From: Phoebastria nigripes
Lineage: Eukaryota; Chordata; Aves; Procellariiformes; Diomedeidae
Assembly: GCA_035582835.1 (NCBI GenBank)
Contig: JAYKAV010003100.1
Coordinates: forward strand, 406,449 to 470,448
Direction: 5' to 3'
DNA: 64,000 nt
The notes beneath the pieces were generated by a model. It ran no database searches. It was given only the letters and a program-made list of their open reading frames with translations, and was not told where the DNA came from. The position numbers were made by a program, and so were the translations under genes. Shown here in pieces: positions 1 to 12,587 of this stretch. Each line of letters opens with the position of its first letter. Position 1 is the stretch's first letter.

Positions 1-178
1 CATTGGAAGAGGCTGCCCAGGGAAGTGGTGGAGTCACCATCCCTGGAAGTATTTAAAAGACGTGTAGATGAGGCGCTTAGGGACATGGTTTAGTGGGCAT
101 GGTGGTGTTGGATTGATGGTTGGACTCGATGATCTTAGAGGTCTTTTCCAACCTTAATGATTTTGTGGTTCTATGATT
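1..178 (+). repeat. CR1 LINE, 3' end, cut by window start
   Basis: This is the 3' end of a CR1 (chicken repeat 1) retrotransposon in + orientation. The sequence encodes the CR1 ORF2 tail, reading [14 protein letters not shown] then [14 protein letters not shown]. It continues through the 3' UTR stretch about confining the target gene call (GGACTCGATGATCTTAGAGG) and ends in a short ATTCTATGATTCT-like terminal repeat at about 165-180. It closely matches the reverse complement of 14989-15163, so both copies belong to one subfamily. The low divergence suggests a fairly young insertion. The 5' part lies outside the window. It sits in an ASPH intron. Confidence 0.93.
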
Positions 179-589
179 CTAAATGAGCTCAGGCATTTTC
201 AAAATTGAGAATGGGGACAGGATGGCTGAAATGATTAATAAATACAACATTTGCATGGTAGACAACAGTAATATCTCAAGTGCAAAATGACGGTAAACTT
301 TGGTAATGTCTGGGACACCCATTGTGAATTTTTAATTAGTCAGGAAAGGCTGTGTCCTTCATCCCTTGTGACTTCTTTGGAAGCTTTTAATTGCATAAGA
401 GAAACAAGTGTAGACTCCCAGTGATGTATTTAGCAAAAGATAACAACATAGAATTTAAGTTCTTTAAAGTTCTTTTTTTATTTAATGTAAGACAAGTAGT
501 CTGGTTATTATTCATAATAATAGTTTGTGTTTGAAAAATAATGTAATTTTTTATTATTTTATTTTAATTTTAGTAATTTTAATAATAAT

Positions 590-625
590 CCCCCCCCCCC
601 CCCCCAAAAAAAAAGGGGGGGGGGG
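590..625. repeat. C16-A9-G11 homopolymer triplet
   Basis: Sixteen C (590-605) are followed directly by nine A (606-614) and eleven G (615-625). The C and G runs are complementary, so a single strand could fold into a hairpin with an A9 loop; the G run on one strand and the C run on the other could also form G4 or i-motif structures. Three adjacent homopolymers can also be a sequencing or assembly artefact. Confidence 0.9.
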
Positions 626-2301
626 AGAACCTTTTTTTTCCCTGTATGTTTTAATTATTGGTATGTGGTTTAGCAAAATTATTCTGCACAAATCATTTAA
701 AAACATAAATGTTTAATTGCAAGAGACGGGTTTCTTCAGAGTGGTTGTTTCATTGTACTTAGTTACATAACATGTTAAAAAAACTACTATGAAAGGATGA
801 TTTTTTTTAAAATAAAAAAAAAGGAAGAAATTAAAAAAGGAAGATTACTCCTTGTTATGCTTTTGATGGCAGCATAAATAAGGCTAGGAAATTTAGATTA
901 AAGTGTGATTCTGCAGTGTAATCTCAGTCACACAAAAAAAGTAATTAGCTTTATGGACTAGCGTTTGGGAAGATTGGAAATGTGCACGTATTGAACTCAT
1001 TCTTGAGGAATGTGTAGGAATAGATACTCCCTGCCATAAAGGAGATGGAGAAACTGGGAACTTCTTATCATACTTTTGCCAAACAAAAAAGAAAGAATAT
1101 ATATTATTTTATTGATGTTTTAGAGCTATTTGCAGTGATGTTTTACAGTCTCTTACGTGTAAACCATTCAAATTCCTGAGTCATGGAAGGTAATGGTCCC
1201 TTCACCCTTGGTGTGAGGAGACAAGTCAGCTTTGAATGATGAAAGAATTCAGTTTCCTGTTATAAAATGGCCAGGGCTCCATCTTGAAGGGATTTTTTCA
1301 GACGGATCAGACCATATACGGAGGTCTTGGTTTGGATCAACATCTTGCATGGCTCCTAGAAGAGCCATTCAGAAGACCAAGAAGGATAGAAATTCACCCC
1401 TGCCCTCCACAGCACAACTGCCTCCCTGAAATTCACTCATACCTCTTCAATCCAATCATTCTGTGGTATATTTTTTAGCTGTTTTATTAGCAATATGTCA
1501 TTGAATCTGGATTAAATTGTGGCTGCTAATTTACTTACATAGGTATCCCAATTTGGGGGTGGTAAGATTTACATTCTTCAAGGTAATGTTCACAGTTGAA
1601 AGTATAAACCCAAAATATAAGTTAAATGCATCAGGAAAAATATTTGCATTGTTGTGTTTCCCCCATAACGCAAGAAAGTACTTGAAGTTTTGAAAGAAAG
1701 CAGGCTTGATTCTAATAACATACGATGCTGCAAGCAAAATTTGAAGTCATATTCTCCAGAAAGTGGCAAAAAATCATTGAGGACATTGGTTTTATTAATT
1801 TCTGAAATATTCCAACTTCTGTACATGTTTTAGTTAAAAAAACATTATTTCCCCNTTCCACAGAGCAAAAACCAATCAGCAGTTATTTTTTACTGCTTCA
1901 TCTCGTTACGCTCCTCTTACATCTGTGCAGGATGTGTGGGAAATGCTACCAAATCCCAATGATAGAATTTGACATGGAAAACTGCTGTATGAAGGGCAAA
2001 GCACCGGAGGCCCTGACCCTCTCTCCCTGTGTTTCACCACTTTTTGTTAAATGTGAACAAGCTATTTTCAATATCTTGGTAGCTTAACGATGCTAACTGA
2101 GGATTTATTTGTGGCTGAGACAGTGCTAAAGCCAGACTGGCAGCTCTTTTTGGTTCATTCTACTAATCAGCACAGCTGTGGTCAGTAGCATCTTATAGCA
2201 CAGACCTGGCTTGATTTTGTTATAAAGGGTCACGTGGTTTTTTGGGACTGAATATGGAGATACGAATTTTGACAGTGCCTTGCTTTTTCCACAGAAAACC
2301 T

Positions 2302-2321
2302 AAAAAAAAAAAAAAAAAAAA
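2302..2321. repeat. poly(A) run, A20
   Basis: This is an uninterrupted run of 20 A within an ASPH intron. I see no processed-gene or SINE sequence upstream of it, so it is treated as a simple repeat. Confidence 0.9.
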
Positions 2322-5300
2322 TTGTCTTTTTTCGGTGTTCCCAGTTTAATAAATTCCTTCTAAGGCGTGTTCAGCTCATCTAACTGTAGCCATACAGACA
2401 CGAGGCATATTGTCCATGCTAGTGGTCTAGTTTACAGGTCCAAAAAGAGGTATTTCCAGAGGATGATTAATTTTTACCATGTTAAATAACTATCTAAGGA
2501 TGGCATGTCTCCCTTTCTGGTGTTAACTTTCCTACTGCTTTATTAAAAGAAGAAGCCTAGACAACTAATTTAGGCCTGATGTTTAACTGCCTGATGGGTA
2601 AGATTAAAGACAATCTCATACTTTATTCACTTCACTATTACCTACTTGCCTGGATGTCTTAAGGAAGAGGGTTTTTTTAGTTTCTTGAAAGAAAAAAAAA
2701 AAAAAGACTCTGAGACTATCTCAATAACACTTAACAGGATGTGTATTATGGTGGTAAATTCTGGTTAGTGCTACTGTGCCAAAGGGAAGTGGATCTTTAT
2801 CTGCTGCCCATGAATGCTTAAGTTTTTTGTAGTTTCCTTGAAATAATAGGAAGGGAGCAGAAAACATAAGCCTTTAAATTAGGAAGAGTGTGTCAAGTGA
2901 TTTATGTAGAAATGTTCTGTTAATGTTTCTGATCTACAGTATTTCAGGCCTTTGGACTTGGAGATTCAAGAAAGTCTTTCTTTCTTGTTTGAGCTCAGCT
3001 AAAAGGAAACCTTACTTTTATCTTTGAAAACCTGTCCTCCTCCCTTGGGGCAATTAGCTTTCCATGCACAGTCTTACTGAGTCATTGCATCATTCTCTGG
3101 TACCTGTTGTAGAACCTCAGTATAGCATTATTTTTCTATTCTGGTGCTCNTTTAAAAAAATAATAAAAGAGGTACAATGCTATTGGATCCTAGAGACTTT
3201 GCACCAGTCTGAAACCAATACATAGGTAATGACCTAGGTAACTTTGTCCTTTCCTCATGTTGTGTCCATTGACTTTTGGAAAGGACCCAGAGGATGCTTT
3301 GCCAATAATGTACTACAGTGAATAGCTGATTGATTAAAGTAGATCTTGTATTGTCAGTTTTCTCTGATGGCTTAGATTTTATTAATTAAAAGTTTAAAGT
3401 GAGCAAGAAAAGCGCAGAAAGAGAACGAAGTACTGGCAACAGCACATATCCATAACTTTTTCTGTAGAGTGACAGCTAGGGCTTAATGGTTTAGCTAATA
3501 ATAGCTAAACATTCATATTTAGTGGATAAAATAAATTGAAATATGCATTTAAAGTGTGTCTGGATGCTTTAAGGAGAGCCTTGTGTTGAAAAGAGCAGAG
3601 ATGATGTGTACACATGCTTATGTTCAAGCACTCTGAGTGACCAAATGGGTGCAAGGAATCTAAGGTTTAAAATATTGCCCCTTACTTGGAGGTCATCAGT
3701 GTTCCCCAGCGGAGACATGGTAACTGATCATGAATACTATCCTACTCTGTTTCAGTAGCAAAGTGAAATAGATTGAAGTCTTCACCATGATTTTATTTTA
3801 TAGTCCAATGGATTAAAATGGACATGTGGTCAGTAGTTATGCCTCACATGAGGGGTAGTAACCTCTTAATCTCTGCCTGTGTCATTTATGACCATGCATT
3901 TGAAAGGGTTTGACAGCACAGAGTAAGGATTCTTTTAATATAATAGTCACACATAAAAATAAACTGGTATTAAGAAATCCCTATTTAAATATAGTGATGT
4001 CTTTGCCAATAAAATCTACACTATTGCCACATGTAAAGCAGCTGTAAACTTCCATTATTGTTAGGAACTGTATTTAAAAAGCCATATGGATGTTTATGGG
4101 AACCAGCTGCTAGCAAACAAGTACATATGCTCCCAGTTCTGTTTGCCACCTGATTCTTCACTTGAAATCAGGGTATTGCACCAAATATAATATGAATTTG
4201 TTGCTCTAACCTGAGGCTTGAATCCCTACATCTTACGGAGCATAAGCATATTTAACTTTTTTCTGTAGATACCAGCTTTTGGATCAAGAGCCTTAAGTCC
4301 AAGTCCTGGACTTAGTCATTATGTTTTATTGGTGTTATGTGTTCTTACCATTCAAGGTATGCCTAAGAGTCTGTAAAATCAGGGAGATCAAGGCTGAGCT
4401 GTGTTTGAACTCCTGTAACTCTCCACTTCCTTTCTACCTAGGAGGTGCCTGTTACTCATAGTAAAGCACTGTCAGTGTCTTTTAAAGATGGGGTCAAGGT
4501 TTTCAGGAGTATAGAGACGCTATCGATTTCAGTGCAAGTTATGTCTAAAACCATTGAGGAGCTAGTTCAAAATCAATGTTATGTATTCAAATCACTTCAT
4601 ATCCAACATATTAGGGAAGGAGTTTTAAAAGGCAAGGACAAACACGCACCTTTGGAGGTTAACTTTCAGCCCGTGGCACTTGTGAAGGATTAGAGGTGAC
4701 AAAGCAGCTGTTGCCTGCAACTCCTTGGACCACCAGTGCTCTTCATGCATCATCTTGTCTGCGTGGGTGAATGCTCCCTCTTACCTTTTTTCAGACGAGG
4801 GAGTAGGAGGAGTTTGAGGAAACAGAGAAGCATTTGTAATATCTTTTAAAGTTTTCCAGTTTTGTTGATCTGTATCACTTTAATTTGAGGCCTGTGTAAA
4901 TGTAAGTTATTCTTTTCTTTCTTTTCTCCAGCCAGTGCAAAATCAGGTACTCAAGCTGGTATTTCCTTTTGTAGATATGGTAGCACTGAATCGGTACCAG
5001 GACTGTTCCCATATTCATCTCTGATCAGGTGGAAATTTTCAGTCTTGTTTTGTACTCTGCATTTTGAAAAAGTCAGTTTTCCAAAGATATTCTAAGAAGC
5101 ATTTCTACTTCATGTTAACTGTTAAATGAGTATTATGGAAACCCATCAGTTGGAGAGAATAAGGTGAATGCACCAGGAAAAATAAGTGGTCTTCCCCTTT
5201 ACTGATGGATGAGAGAGAAAACAATTTGCTAGGAAGAAGAAGAGAGTACTGTAATAACAGAAGCGCAATCCTAATTTTCATAGGTCTTAGCCTACCTAAA

Positions 5301-6529
5301 AATGTTCTAGTGGGAGAAAGTTGCTGTGTTATAGACAGTATTTTCTAGCCATGGCTTGCTGAGCCTTTTATGATATATCAACATACAACCTATTTTGTGT
5401 GATCAGCTTGTCTTTTAATTGAAAAAAACTCAAGTGGAGAATGCAACTGTTTAATTTAAATGAGGAAGGCTAATAACCATATGGAGTTTTAAGGCTAAAA
5501 AGGGGCAGTTATATCACCTAGTCTCATAGACTTTTGAGTTTTACTCAGCGTTACGCGTCATATAAAGAGGCAGCGTGGGAACACGCCTTAGCCTATTTCC
5601 AGTATGAAATTGATTGAAAATGGCTTACAGAAATGCTTTGTTCAAGAGCACAAAGGAAAAATGAAAACTATTCACCCAAAATAAAGTTTAGCGAGTAAAG
5701 TAAGCAGCTGGGAAACGGAAGTCACTTTTATCCAGGTCCATTGTTACGCTGTGGGTTTTTCATTTATATTGCTATAACAGTAAAATGAATTATTGGTAGA
5801 ATAAAAGGTTTTCTGATCTATCTGATTTTTACAAATATAATGTCCTAAGGCAGCAGAGAACAGAATTTTTAATTCTACAATCTTGTGGTTTTGGTATGTA
5901 TGAAGTACAAGCAGCTTACACATTTTTAATGGTTGTGTCCATAAATCATCACCTGGCATTTCAAGTCGTATTTGATCTTTTTCAATAGCATCAGCATGTG
6001 CAAGTGAATCTTTGCAAACCTTTTTGAAGGTTTAAATCATAACTGTCAACTTAAGTGGCCTGTTTACATTTGTACTCTTTGAACCGTGATGTTCTGCCAA
6101 CGCCTGGAGTTCCAGGTCATGTGAGTGGTTTTCTAGTTGCAGGAGTGCTTCCAGGTAACATGTGCTGTCTTTCAGAAGATCAATACTCTTCCTAGCTTGC
6201 AATACAAAATGATCTGTTAAAGAGCCCTTAGGCTAATCAAAAAGCAAGTCAAAATGAGGCCTAGTCTGCAAAGAGGCTGAGGATTACTGAAATTTTATGA
6301 TCCCAATGTAATTGAATCTGAGGAATGCTGTGAAAGTTGTTTTTCCTGCCTTAACATGTCAGAAGGGAATTGAATATAAAGAAACTTGATAATGACAATG
6401 AACACTTTTTTAGTGCTTTTAAATTAAAAAAAAAAATTTAAAAAAGTTAATAATGGCAGGGAAAAATAAAAACAGTACTAAAGCCAAACACAGTAAGTTC
6501 TCAGTGCAGTAACATGGCTCTCTAAACAG

Positions 6530-6665
6530 TCCTTAGAAAAAAACTGGAAGCTCATTCGGGATGAGGGACTTGCTGTGATGGATAAAAAAAGAAGCCTATT
6601 CCTGCCTGAAGATGAGAATCTACGAGAAAAAGGAGACTGGAGCCAGTTTACCTTATGGCAACAAG
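6530..6665 (+). CDS. ASPH: ASPH coding exon: start of catalytic domain
   Basis: This internal exon encodes SLEKNWKLIRDEGLAVMDKK, then RSLFLPEDENLREKGDWSQF and TLWQQ. It is near identical to vertebrate aspartyl/asparaginyl beta-hydroxylase and corresponds to about human residues 589-633. ASPH is an ER type II membrane protein that hydroxylates Asp/Asn in EGF-like domains, using Fe(II), O2 and 2-oxoglutarate. The PEDEN loop (human E615-E617, by my recollection of the structures) and W625 lie near the substrate. The 5' boundary is set at CAG|TCC because the encoded SLE continues the family alignment in frame; a second AG at 6535-6536 would shift the frame. The exon starts in phase 0 and ends after one base of a Gly codon, with donor GTAAAC. 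The local KKRS differs from the KAKG I recall in human. Confidence 0.96.
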
Positions 6666-7517
6666 GTAAACATTTTCTATTTCTTCTCTTTACCCAGTTT
6701 CACTTTCTCAGATTAATATAGTGTAATAAGGAGTAGCAACACAGTTTTTTCCAGAAACGTTTTTGTAATCACTGAATCTGCAGAAGGGAGCTAATAAAAC
6801 AGTGTCTGGGACCCCTGTGACAGTGAACAAGAGTTCTTTATTCTAAACCATGTTGTCCCCAAGCACTTCTAAGAATCCCTTGAGGGTAATACTCATCTTC
6901 TGGCAAGGCTGCCAACATTTTGCATGGTAATGCATAGTACAGATCAGCCTGAGGGAAGACAGGGACNTGGGAGAAGGCGCATCCTCAATATTGTGTTGTC
7001 AGCTAGGTAAGATCTATCATTCAGAAATGGTATGAGCAAAAGAATATGAGCTTTAATAAGCCTGCTGCCCTGTCCCTGAGCTCTGCAGTGGGAGGCCCAA
7101 CTATTGGAATGACCTTAAATTCTTATAAGACTCTGCATATGAAAGAGTACTGTAAAATCAAATATTAAAAGGAACTTATATCAAAATATAATCTGGTGTT
7201 GAAATTGTATGATGTTGGTGGCATTTTTCATCTTTTTTTTTCTATGCAGCCTCATTAATGATTATACTTTTAGAATCATGTTTAAAAAATGGTAGAAAGC
7301 CTGCTCTTCACAAATAATTTAAAAGCAAAGATGTTGCAGGCTGCTCTGATATTACAATGTGTTAATACTTCTGTTTCATAATCTGTAAAATGGGAATAAT
7401 ATTTACCTGTCATTCAGTGTCAGCTCTTTGACAGCTTTGTTGCTCTTCTGCAAAGCAGAAAACAAGGAAATGTTCATTCATTGCTCTTACCAATGCTCTA
7501 TCCATTATTTTCACTAG
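6666..7517 (+). other. ASPH: ASPH intron, 852 bp
   Basis: The intron starts GTAAAC and ends TTTTCACTAG, in phase 1. I see no recognisable repeat or second gene in it. Confidence 0.9.
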
Positions 7518-7609
7518 GAAGAAAAAATGAGAATGCCTGTAAAAGTGTTCCGAAAACATGCGCTTTATTGGAAAGATTCCCGGAAGCTACTGGCTGCAGA
7601 AGAGGGCAG
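7518..7609 (+). CDS. ASPH: ASPH coding exon: two-cysteine segment
   Basis: This 92-base exon encodes GRKNENACKSVPKTCALLER then FPEATGCRRGQ; the first Gly codon is completed by the last base of the previous exon. It corresponds to about human residues 634-664. The two cysteines in ACKSVPKTC align with human C641 and C648, which I recall as a disulfide pair in the hydroxylase domain. The exon is preceded by a pyrimidine-rich acceptor (TTTTCACTAG) and followed by donor GTACCG. It ends in phase 0 after CAG (Gln). An ORF reading across this region from 7481 includes intron on both sides and is not the real reading. Confidence 0.96.
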
Positions 7610-7914
7610 GTACCGGGCAAATTTCTTCATTTTTGCAAATTCCTAATGCTGGGAGCAGGTGATTTTGAGGAATGTGTATAGAAGGATGCATGACCTTGGT
7701 ATATTTAATGATGCCTCAAGCACACAATGAAGTTAACAGTAAAAATATGCCCAATTTTAGCCCTCAGCAAAGACAAGGTGAAATATGTTAGCTGAAGCCT
7801 TTCTATGGACTGTTTAGTTGAGCCATTTTACCTTGTGTTTCCTGGGAGCTCGTGGTGGGTAAGTAGTTATTTGCCATGGGTCAACCAGTAAGTAATGACT
7901 TACTAAACCTCAGC

Positions 7915-7992
7915 CCTAAGTGACCTGGTCTGACTCATAACTAACCCTGCTTTGAGCAGGAGGTTGGATTAGGTCCTTTCTAACCTGAATAT
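7915..7992 (+). repeat. CR1 3'-end fragment
   Basis: The block GCTTTGAGCAGGAGGTTGGA followed by a diverged TCCTTTCTAACCTGAA matches the CR1 3' region in + orientation. The preceding GACCTGGTCTGACTCATAAC matches the segment just upstream in CR1. The fragment is short and diverged, so it is an old truncated copy with approximate boundaries. Confidence 0.7.
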
Positions 7993-9833
7993 TTTTTTCT
8001 GGTCTGAACCTAACTTTACAAGGCTAATTCAGTGAGCCAGATTCTCACTGTGCTAAACATCACCCATCACCCCAGCCTGGCTGCATTAGGCGGGAGAATC
8101 ACTCATGGAAGCCAAACAACAGTACTGCTGTCACATGCTTCTTTCCTAAAGGTAAAGGAAGGAAATTTTACATCCATGAGCTGTGGCCTTGGGTGCCGAC
8201 AAAGTTTGTTTCAAGTGCCTGGTCTACACTGACTACTCAGCTACAAATTAACCTCATTAAATCACGCAGTAGACTTACGTGGTATGGATCAATACATACG
8301 CAGCTGAATGAATGGCCCAACAGAGATATCATGTGATTCTGTAGGACAGAATTTTTCATTATTCTTTTTTTCTTTTTCAAGTTACTATATTTTATCTGTA
8401 ATCACTACATGAGAATAACCTTCACATTGCAAAATTAAGGATGCAAAAGTTGGAAAACACAGTGCTAGCATAATCCTAATTCAGAGCCTTGAGAGTAGGT
8501 GTTCAGCTTTTTCACCAGACTCTTGCTTTTGATGTGGCAGAAGCGCATTAGATGGCTACTGTTGTGAGAATGAACAAGGCTATTGTTTCATTGATTTGTT
8601 GCAAAGGGTGGTTGTAGTGAATATAACTAATGAGAGAGGTAATCACACTCAGTGTGGCCAACAGCAAGAAAACTGCTTTCTGTGGCATCGATAGCCAAAA
8701 TGGATCTATCCCAGAGACCAAATTCTCTTTGAGAGCTACTGTTTTGCTCATCATTTTTTGGCAGCCCACATGTTATCACCAGGATATGGTTTGCGGAAAC
8801 ATTGTGTATTCACAGCTATAGCTGTAGTCATGTATTTTGAACATTTAAAATGTAAAATAATCTGAAAAATGGTGCTCTAGAAGTCTTAAGTTTTACATCC
8901 AATATTAGGGGATGCCTAGGACAATTTTGGTATTATGCTAGCCATGCCTCAGATTCTTACTGGTAAATTAAATTTAAAATATCACCAAATCTTTATTCAC
9001 GTACTGAAGCACTTGGAAGCAATGGGAACAAACACAATCAGAAAATTAGGAATTCTGTGATGGATAGACCGTTTGAATGCTTTGGGCACCTTGTGTATTG
9101 ACAAGGATAAAAGAAATGTAAATAATCAAGTACCTGCTCAGTGCTGCTGAGAGACTGTGTAGAACAATAGCAAGTGATCATATTATTAAAAATTATATAA
9201 TTCTTCTTAAAAATAGCAGTAAACTAAAAGTAGCACAGGTAGTTTTAATTCTGGGCATTTCTTAACTCTTTGGAGTTTTACGTTACAACCACAGTATAAT
9301 TCATTGGTAGTTCGGGACTATTTATATACAGTACTTGAGTACAGCGCATACATATTATTCACAGGCATATCTAGACTGATCTGCGTGGACAGATAACATA
9401 CATGACAGTAATCATTCCACAGTGCTGGTATATTAGCATTTAAAAAATTGTTTCTCTAGGATATTAGTAACTATCCTGCATAGCCAGTTATTTGCATTGC
9501 ATTAGGGTCTGACAGGGCAATCAAGTTAACGCATCTCGGTGTAGCAGAGGTGGTGGGTTGGCGCATCTGTGTTCCCCACAGCCACTGNAGCTTATCACTT
9601 GCTGTCATAAGAAACTGCTGGTAAGCTGAAACCTCAGATGGTGGGGACGGCTAAGGCATTAGACACACACTGTCTTCTGCTGATTTTGTTACAGTTGGAG
9701 AGCAAGCAATACCTTAAACCCTAAAATTTATCAAAGTTACCCTATCCAAGCCTGATGTGCAGATTTCTCAGTTGAAAAGACACTTCTCACCACTGTCATG
9801 CGTTATTCACGCTTCCTGTTCGTTGCATTGCTG

Positions 9834-12105
9834 TAGAATCACAGAAGGGTTGAGGTGGGAAAGGACCTTTGGAGATTACCTAGTCCAACCCCTTGCTCAA
9901 AGCGTGATGAACTAGAGCAGGTTGCTCAGGACTGTGTCCAGTCAGGTTTTGAATGCCTCTGAGGACAGAAACTCTACAACCTCTCTGGGCAGCCTGTACC
10001 AGTGTACAGTAAAAAAGTTTTTTCTTATGTTTAAATGGAATTTCCTGTATTTCAATCTATGTACATTGCCTCTTTGCCTTTCACTGGATACCATTGAGAA
10101 AAGCCTGCCTCTGTCTTCTTCTCTCCTCCCATCAGGTATTTGTATACATTGATAAGATCCCCCTGAGCCTTGTCTTCTCCAGGCTGAGCAGTCCCAGCTC
10201 TCTCAGCTTCCCCTTGTATGTCAGATGCTCCAATCCCTTAATCACCTTTATAGCCCTTCACTAGACTCGCTCCAGTATGTCCATGTCTCTCTCATAGTAG
10301 GTAGCACAGAACTGGACCCAGCACTCGAGATATCTCACCAACTCTGAGTAGAGGGGAAGGGTCACCTCCCTCANCCTGCTGCCAAAGCCCTCCCTAATGC
10401 AGCCCTGGAGGCTGTTGGTTGTCTTTGCTGCAAGGGCACATTGCTGGCTCATGTTCAAATTGTTGTCTATAAGGACCCCATAGTCTTTTTCTGGGAAGTT
10501 ACTTTCCAGACAGTTGTCCACCAGCTTGTATTGGTGCATAGGGTTATTCCTCCCCAGTGCAGAACTTTGCACTTCTCTTTGTTGAACATCGTAAGATTCC
10601 TGTTTGCTCCTTTCTCCAACCTGCCAAGGTCCCTATGAACAGCAACAAAAAAAATGTAGTGTATCAGCCATTCCTCTCCAATTTTCTATCATCTGCAAAC
10701 TTGCTGAGGGGGATGCACTCTGTCCCATCATCTGAGTNATTTGTGAAGCTATTAAACAGTGTTGGACTCAGTATTGAGCCCTGGGGTATACCTCTGATGA
10801 GTGGCTTCCAGCTGGACTTTGTGCCTCTGATCAGAACTCTTTGAGCCTGGCTGAACTGCCAGTTTTCAGTCCACCTCACTGTCAATTTACCTAGTTTCTA
10901 TTTCATCAGTTTGTCAATGAGGATGTTTATGGCAGACAGTGTTGAAAGTCTTACTGAAGTTGAGATAAACATCATCCACTAATCTCCCCTCATCCACCAA
11001 GCTAGACATCTCACCGTAGAAAGCTGGTTAAGTACGATTTCCCCTTCGTAAATCCATGCTGACTGCTCCCAGTCACCTTCTTTTCCTTCATGTGTTTGGA
11101 AANGGTTTCCAGGATTATTTGCTCCATCACCTTCCCAGGGATTGAGGTGAGGCTGACTGACCTGTAGTTCCTCAGATCCTCCTCCTTGCCCTTCTTGAAG
11201 ACAGGAACAACATTTGCTTTCTTCCAGTCCTCAAGGACTTCTACTGATTGCCATGACCTTTCAAAGATTATTGAGTGTGGATTCACAACATCATCCAGCT
11301 CCCTCAGCACTTATGGGTGGATCCCATCAGGACCCATGGACCAGTTTGAGTTTGTTTAAATGTTCCCTAACGTGATCCTCCTCCACTGAGGGTAAGTCAT
11401 CTTTGCTCCAATCTTTTCCACTGGTCTCAGGTGCCTGGGATTCCTGAAGGTCAGTCATACCAGTAAAGATTGAGGCAAAGAAGACATGTAGTGCCTTAGC
11501 CTTTTCCATGTCCTTTGTCATCAGATCTCCTGCCACATTTAGCAGCGGGCCCATGTTTTCCCTAGACTTCCTTTTACTGATGTATCTGTAGAAACCTTTC
11601 CTGTTGCTCTTTACTTCCATCTCCAGATTCAACACCAGGAGAGCTTTGGCTTTCCTAACCTCATCCCTGCATGCTGAGAGAGTGTCTCTGCTGTATTCCT
11701 GGGTGGCCTGACCCTGCTTCCACCCCCTGTATACTTCCTTTTTGTGTTTCAATTTTGTCTGTTTCTCCATGCTTATTGCACATGGGGATGAACCATTCTT
11801 TAGCTTGGATGAGGTGGTCCTTAAAAATCAACCAGCTGTCCTAGAACCCTCTTCTCTCCAGCACTGTATCTCATGGGATTTTTCCCACCAGATTCCTAAA
11901 TAAGCCCAAGTCTGCTCTTCTGAAGCCGTGGGTAGTGATCCTACTTTTTGCCTTTCTCCTTGTTCTCATGATCCTGAACTCCACCATCTCATGGTTGCTC
12001 CAGCCAAGGCTGACAGTGACCTTCACAACCCAGTTGTCATCTGAGAGGGGCTGGTCAGTCTGGCTAACAGAGGCCTTGTGTCTCCTGTAGTCCAGTCTTT
12101 TAAAT
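9834..12105 (-). mobile_element. CR1 LINE, long 5'-truncated copy, antisense to ASPH
   Basis: This is a CR1 non-LTR retrotransposon of about 2.27 kb on the - strand. Read from high to low coordinates, it starts in the C-terminal part of the endonuclease region (LDYRRHKASVSQTDQPLSDD near 12090). It continues through the linker (KAKALLVLNLEMEVKSN near 11640) and the early reverse-transcriptase segment ([20 protein letters not shown] and SSQHGFTKGKSYL, about 11030-11220). It finishes in the ORF2 tail and 3' UTR (AATCACAGAAGGGTTGAGG near 9838). The reading frame breaks several times, and the region just after the RT segment (about 10885-11030) is poorly preserved. The element cannot encode an active protein. 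It is older than the copy at 14989 judging by these breaks. Confidence 0.93.
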
Positions 12106-12453
12106 TATAAGAGTCTTTAAGTCTCCATAGAAAAGAAGGTATTTTTCTGATTGTATATAGGAGATAATTATTTTCAGGTTGAAATATGAATACTGATTAT
12201 TTTAAACAAAATGAAAAATATGCACTTTTACACATGCACACACCTGGATGCACACACACCNCACAAGACATGTTTTTTGTAGCATTGAACGCCTTTAGGA
12301 CATGAGAAAGTGCAATTGTTGCTGAGACACTAACAAAAGGTGACATTGCACTTTTGGCCCATCATCAAGGATGAGAAATAATGAAGTCCTGAACTCCTAG
12401 CAGTATGGTTGTGAAGCTGAACATGTTGAAGGCCTGCCTTTCTCTTCTTGCAG

Positions 12454-12587
12454 ATCAAATATTCTATCATGCACCCGGGGACTCATGTCTGGCCCCACAC
12501 AGGGCCCACTAATTGTCGGCTAAGGATGCATTTGGGCTTGGTGATACCTAAGGAAGGCTGCAGAATTCGCTGTGCCCAAGAGAACAG
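12454..12587 (+). CDS. ASPH: ASPH coding exon: Fe and 2-oxoglutarate binding core
   Basis: This 134-base exon encodes IKYSIMHPGTHVWPHTGPTN, then CRLRMHLGLVIPKEGCRIRC and AQEN, ending with two bases of an Arg codon. By alignment to human ASPH (758 aa) it covers about residues 665-708. It contains the first iron-binding histidine (H679, codon 12496-12498, in WPHTG). It also holds residues I recall as 2-oxoglutarate contacts: S668 (YSI), R688 and H690 (LRMHLGL). All are conserved, so the enzyme is predicted functional. The acceptor is TCTTCTTGCAG and the donor GTATGG. The intron right after the donor is G-rich (runs of 4 and 5 G within 12594-12611), a pattern often bound by hnRNP H/F near 5' splice sites. 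Confidence 0.97.

Larger units (their letters stand above)
179..6529 (+). other. ASPH: ASPH intron (3' part), no exon seen
   Basis: This stretch is AT-rich intronic sequence between the CR1 at the window start and the first ASPH exon. It holds the C16-A9-G11 tract (590-625) and an A20 run (2302-2321). No other ASPH coding exon is recognisable: the expected upstream peptide containing a PWWTPKE-type motif is absent, so that exon lies before the window. The acceptor region just before 6530 (TCTCTAAACAG) has a short, weak pyrimidine tract. An 82-codon ORF at 4445-4693 resembles nothing I know. Confidence 0.7.
7610..12453 (+). other. ASPH: ASPH intron, 4,844 bp, nearly half CR1
   Basis: The intron runs from donor GTACCG to acceptor TCTTCTTGCAG. 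It contains a short CR1 3' fragment (7915-7992) and a long antisense CR1 (9834-12105). The remaining stretches (7993-9833 and 12106-12453) are AT-rich and show nothing I can identify beyond a short CA-rich patch near 12237-12265. Confidence 0.9.

Noticed and set aside
525..716. A small frame with PPPPPKKKGGGG
   Set aside because: It is the translation of the C16-A9-G11 tract.
4445..4693. An 82-codon open frame in the ASPH intron
   Set aside because: It has no match to the ASPH sequence expected there and no recognisable domain. It does not end at a plausible splice donor in frame. Treated as chance.
10261..11770. Several reverse-transcriptase-like - strand frames as possible host genes
   Set aside because: They are broken pieces of one CR1 element, with frameshifts between them and the CR1 3' end at 9834.
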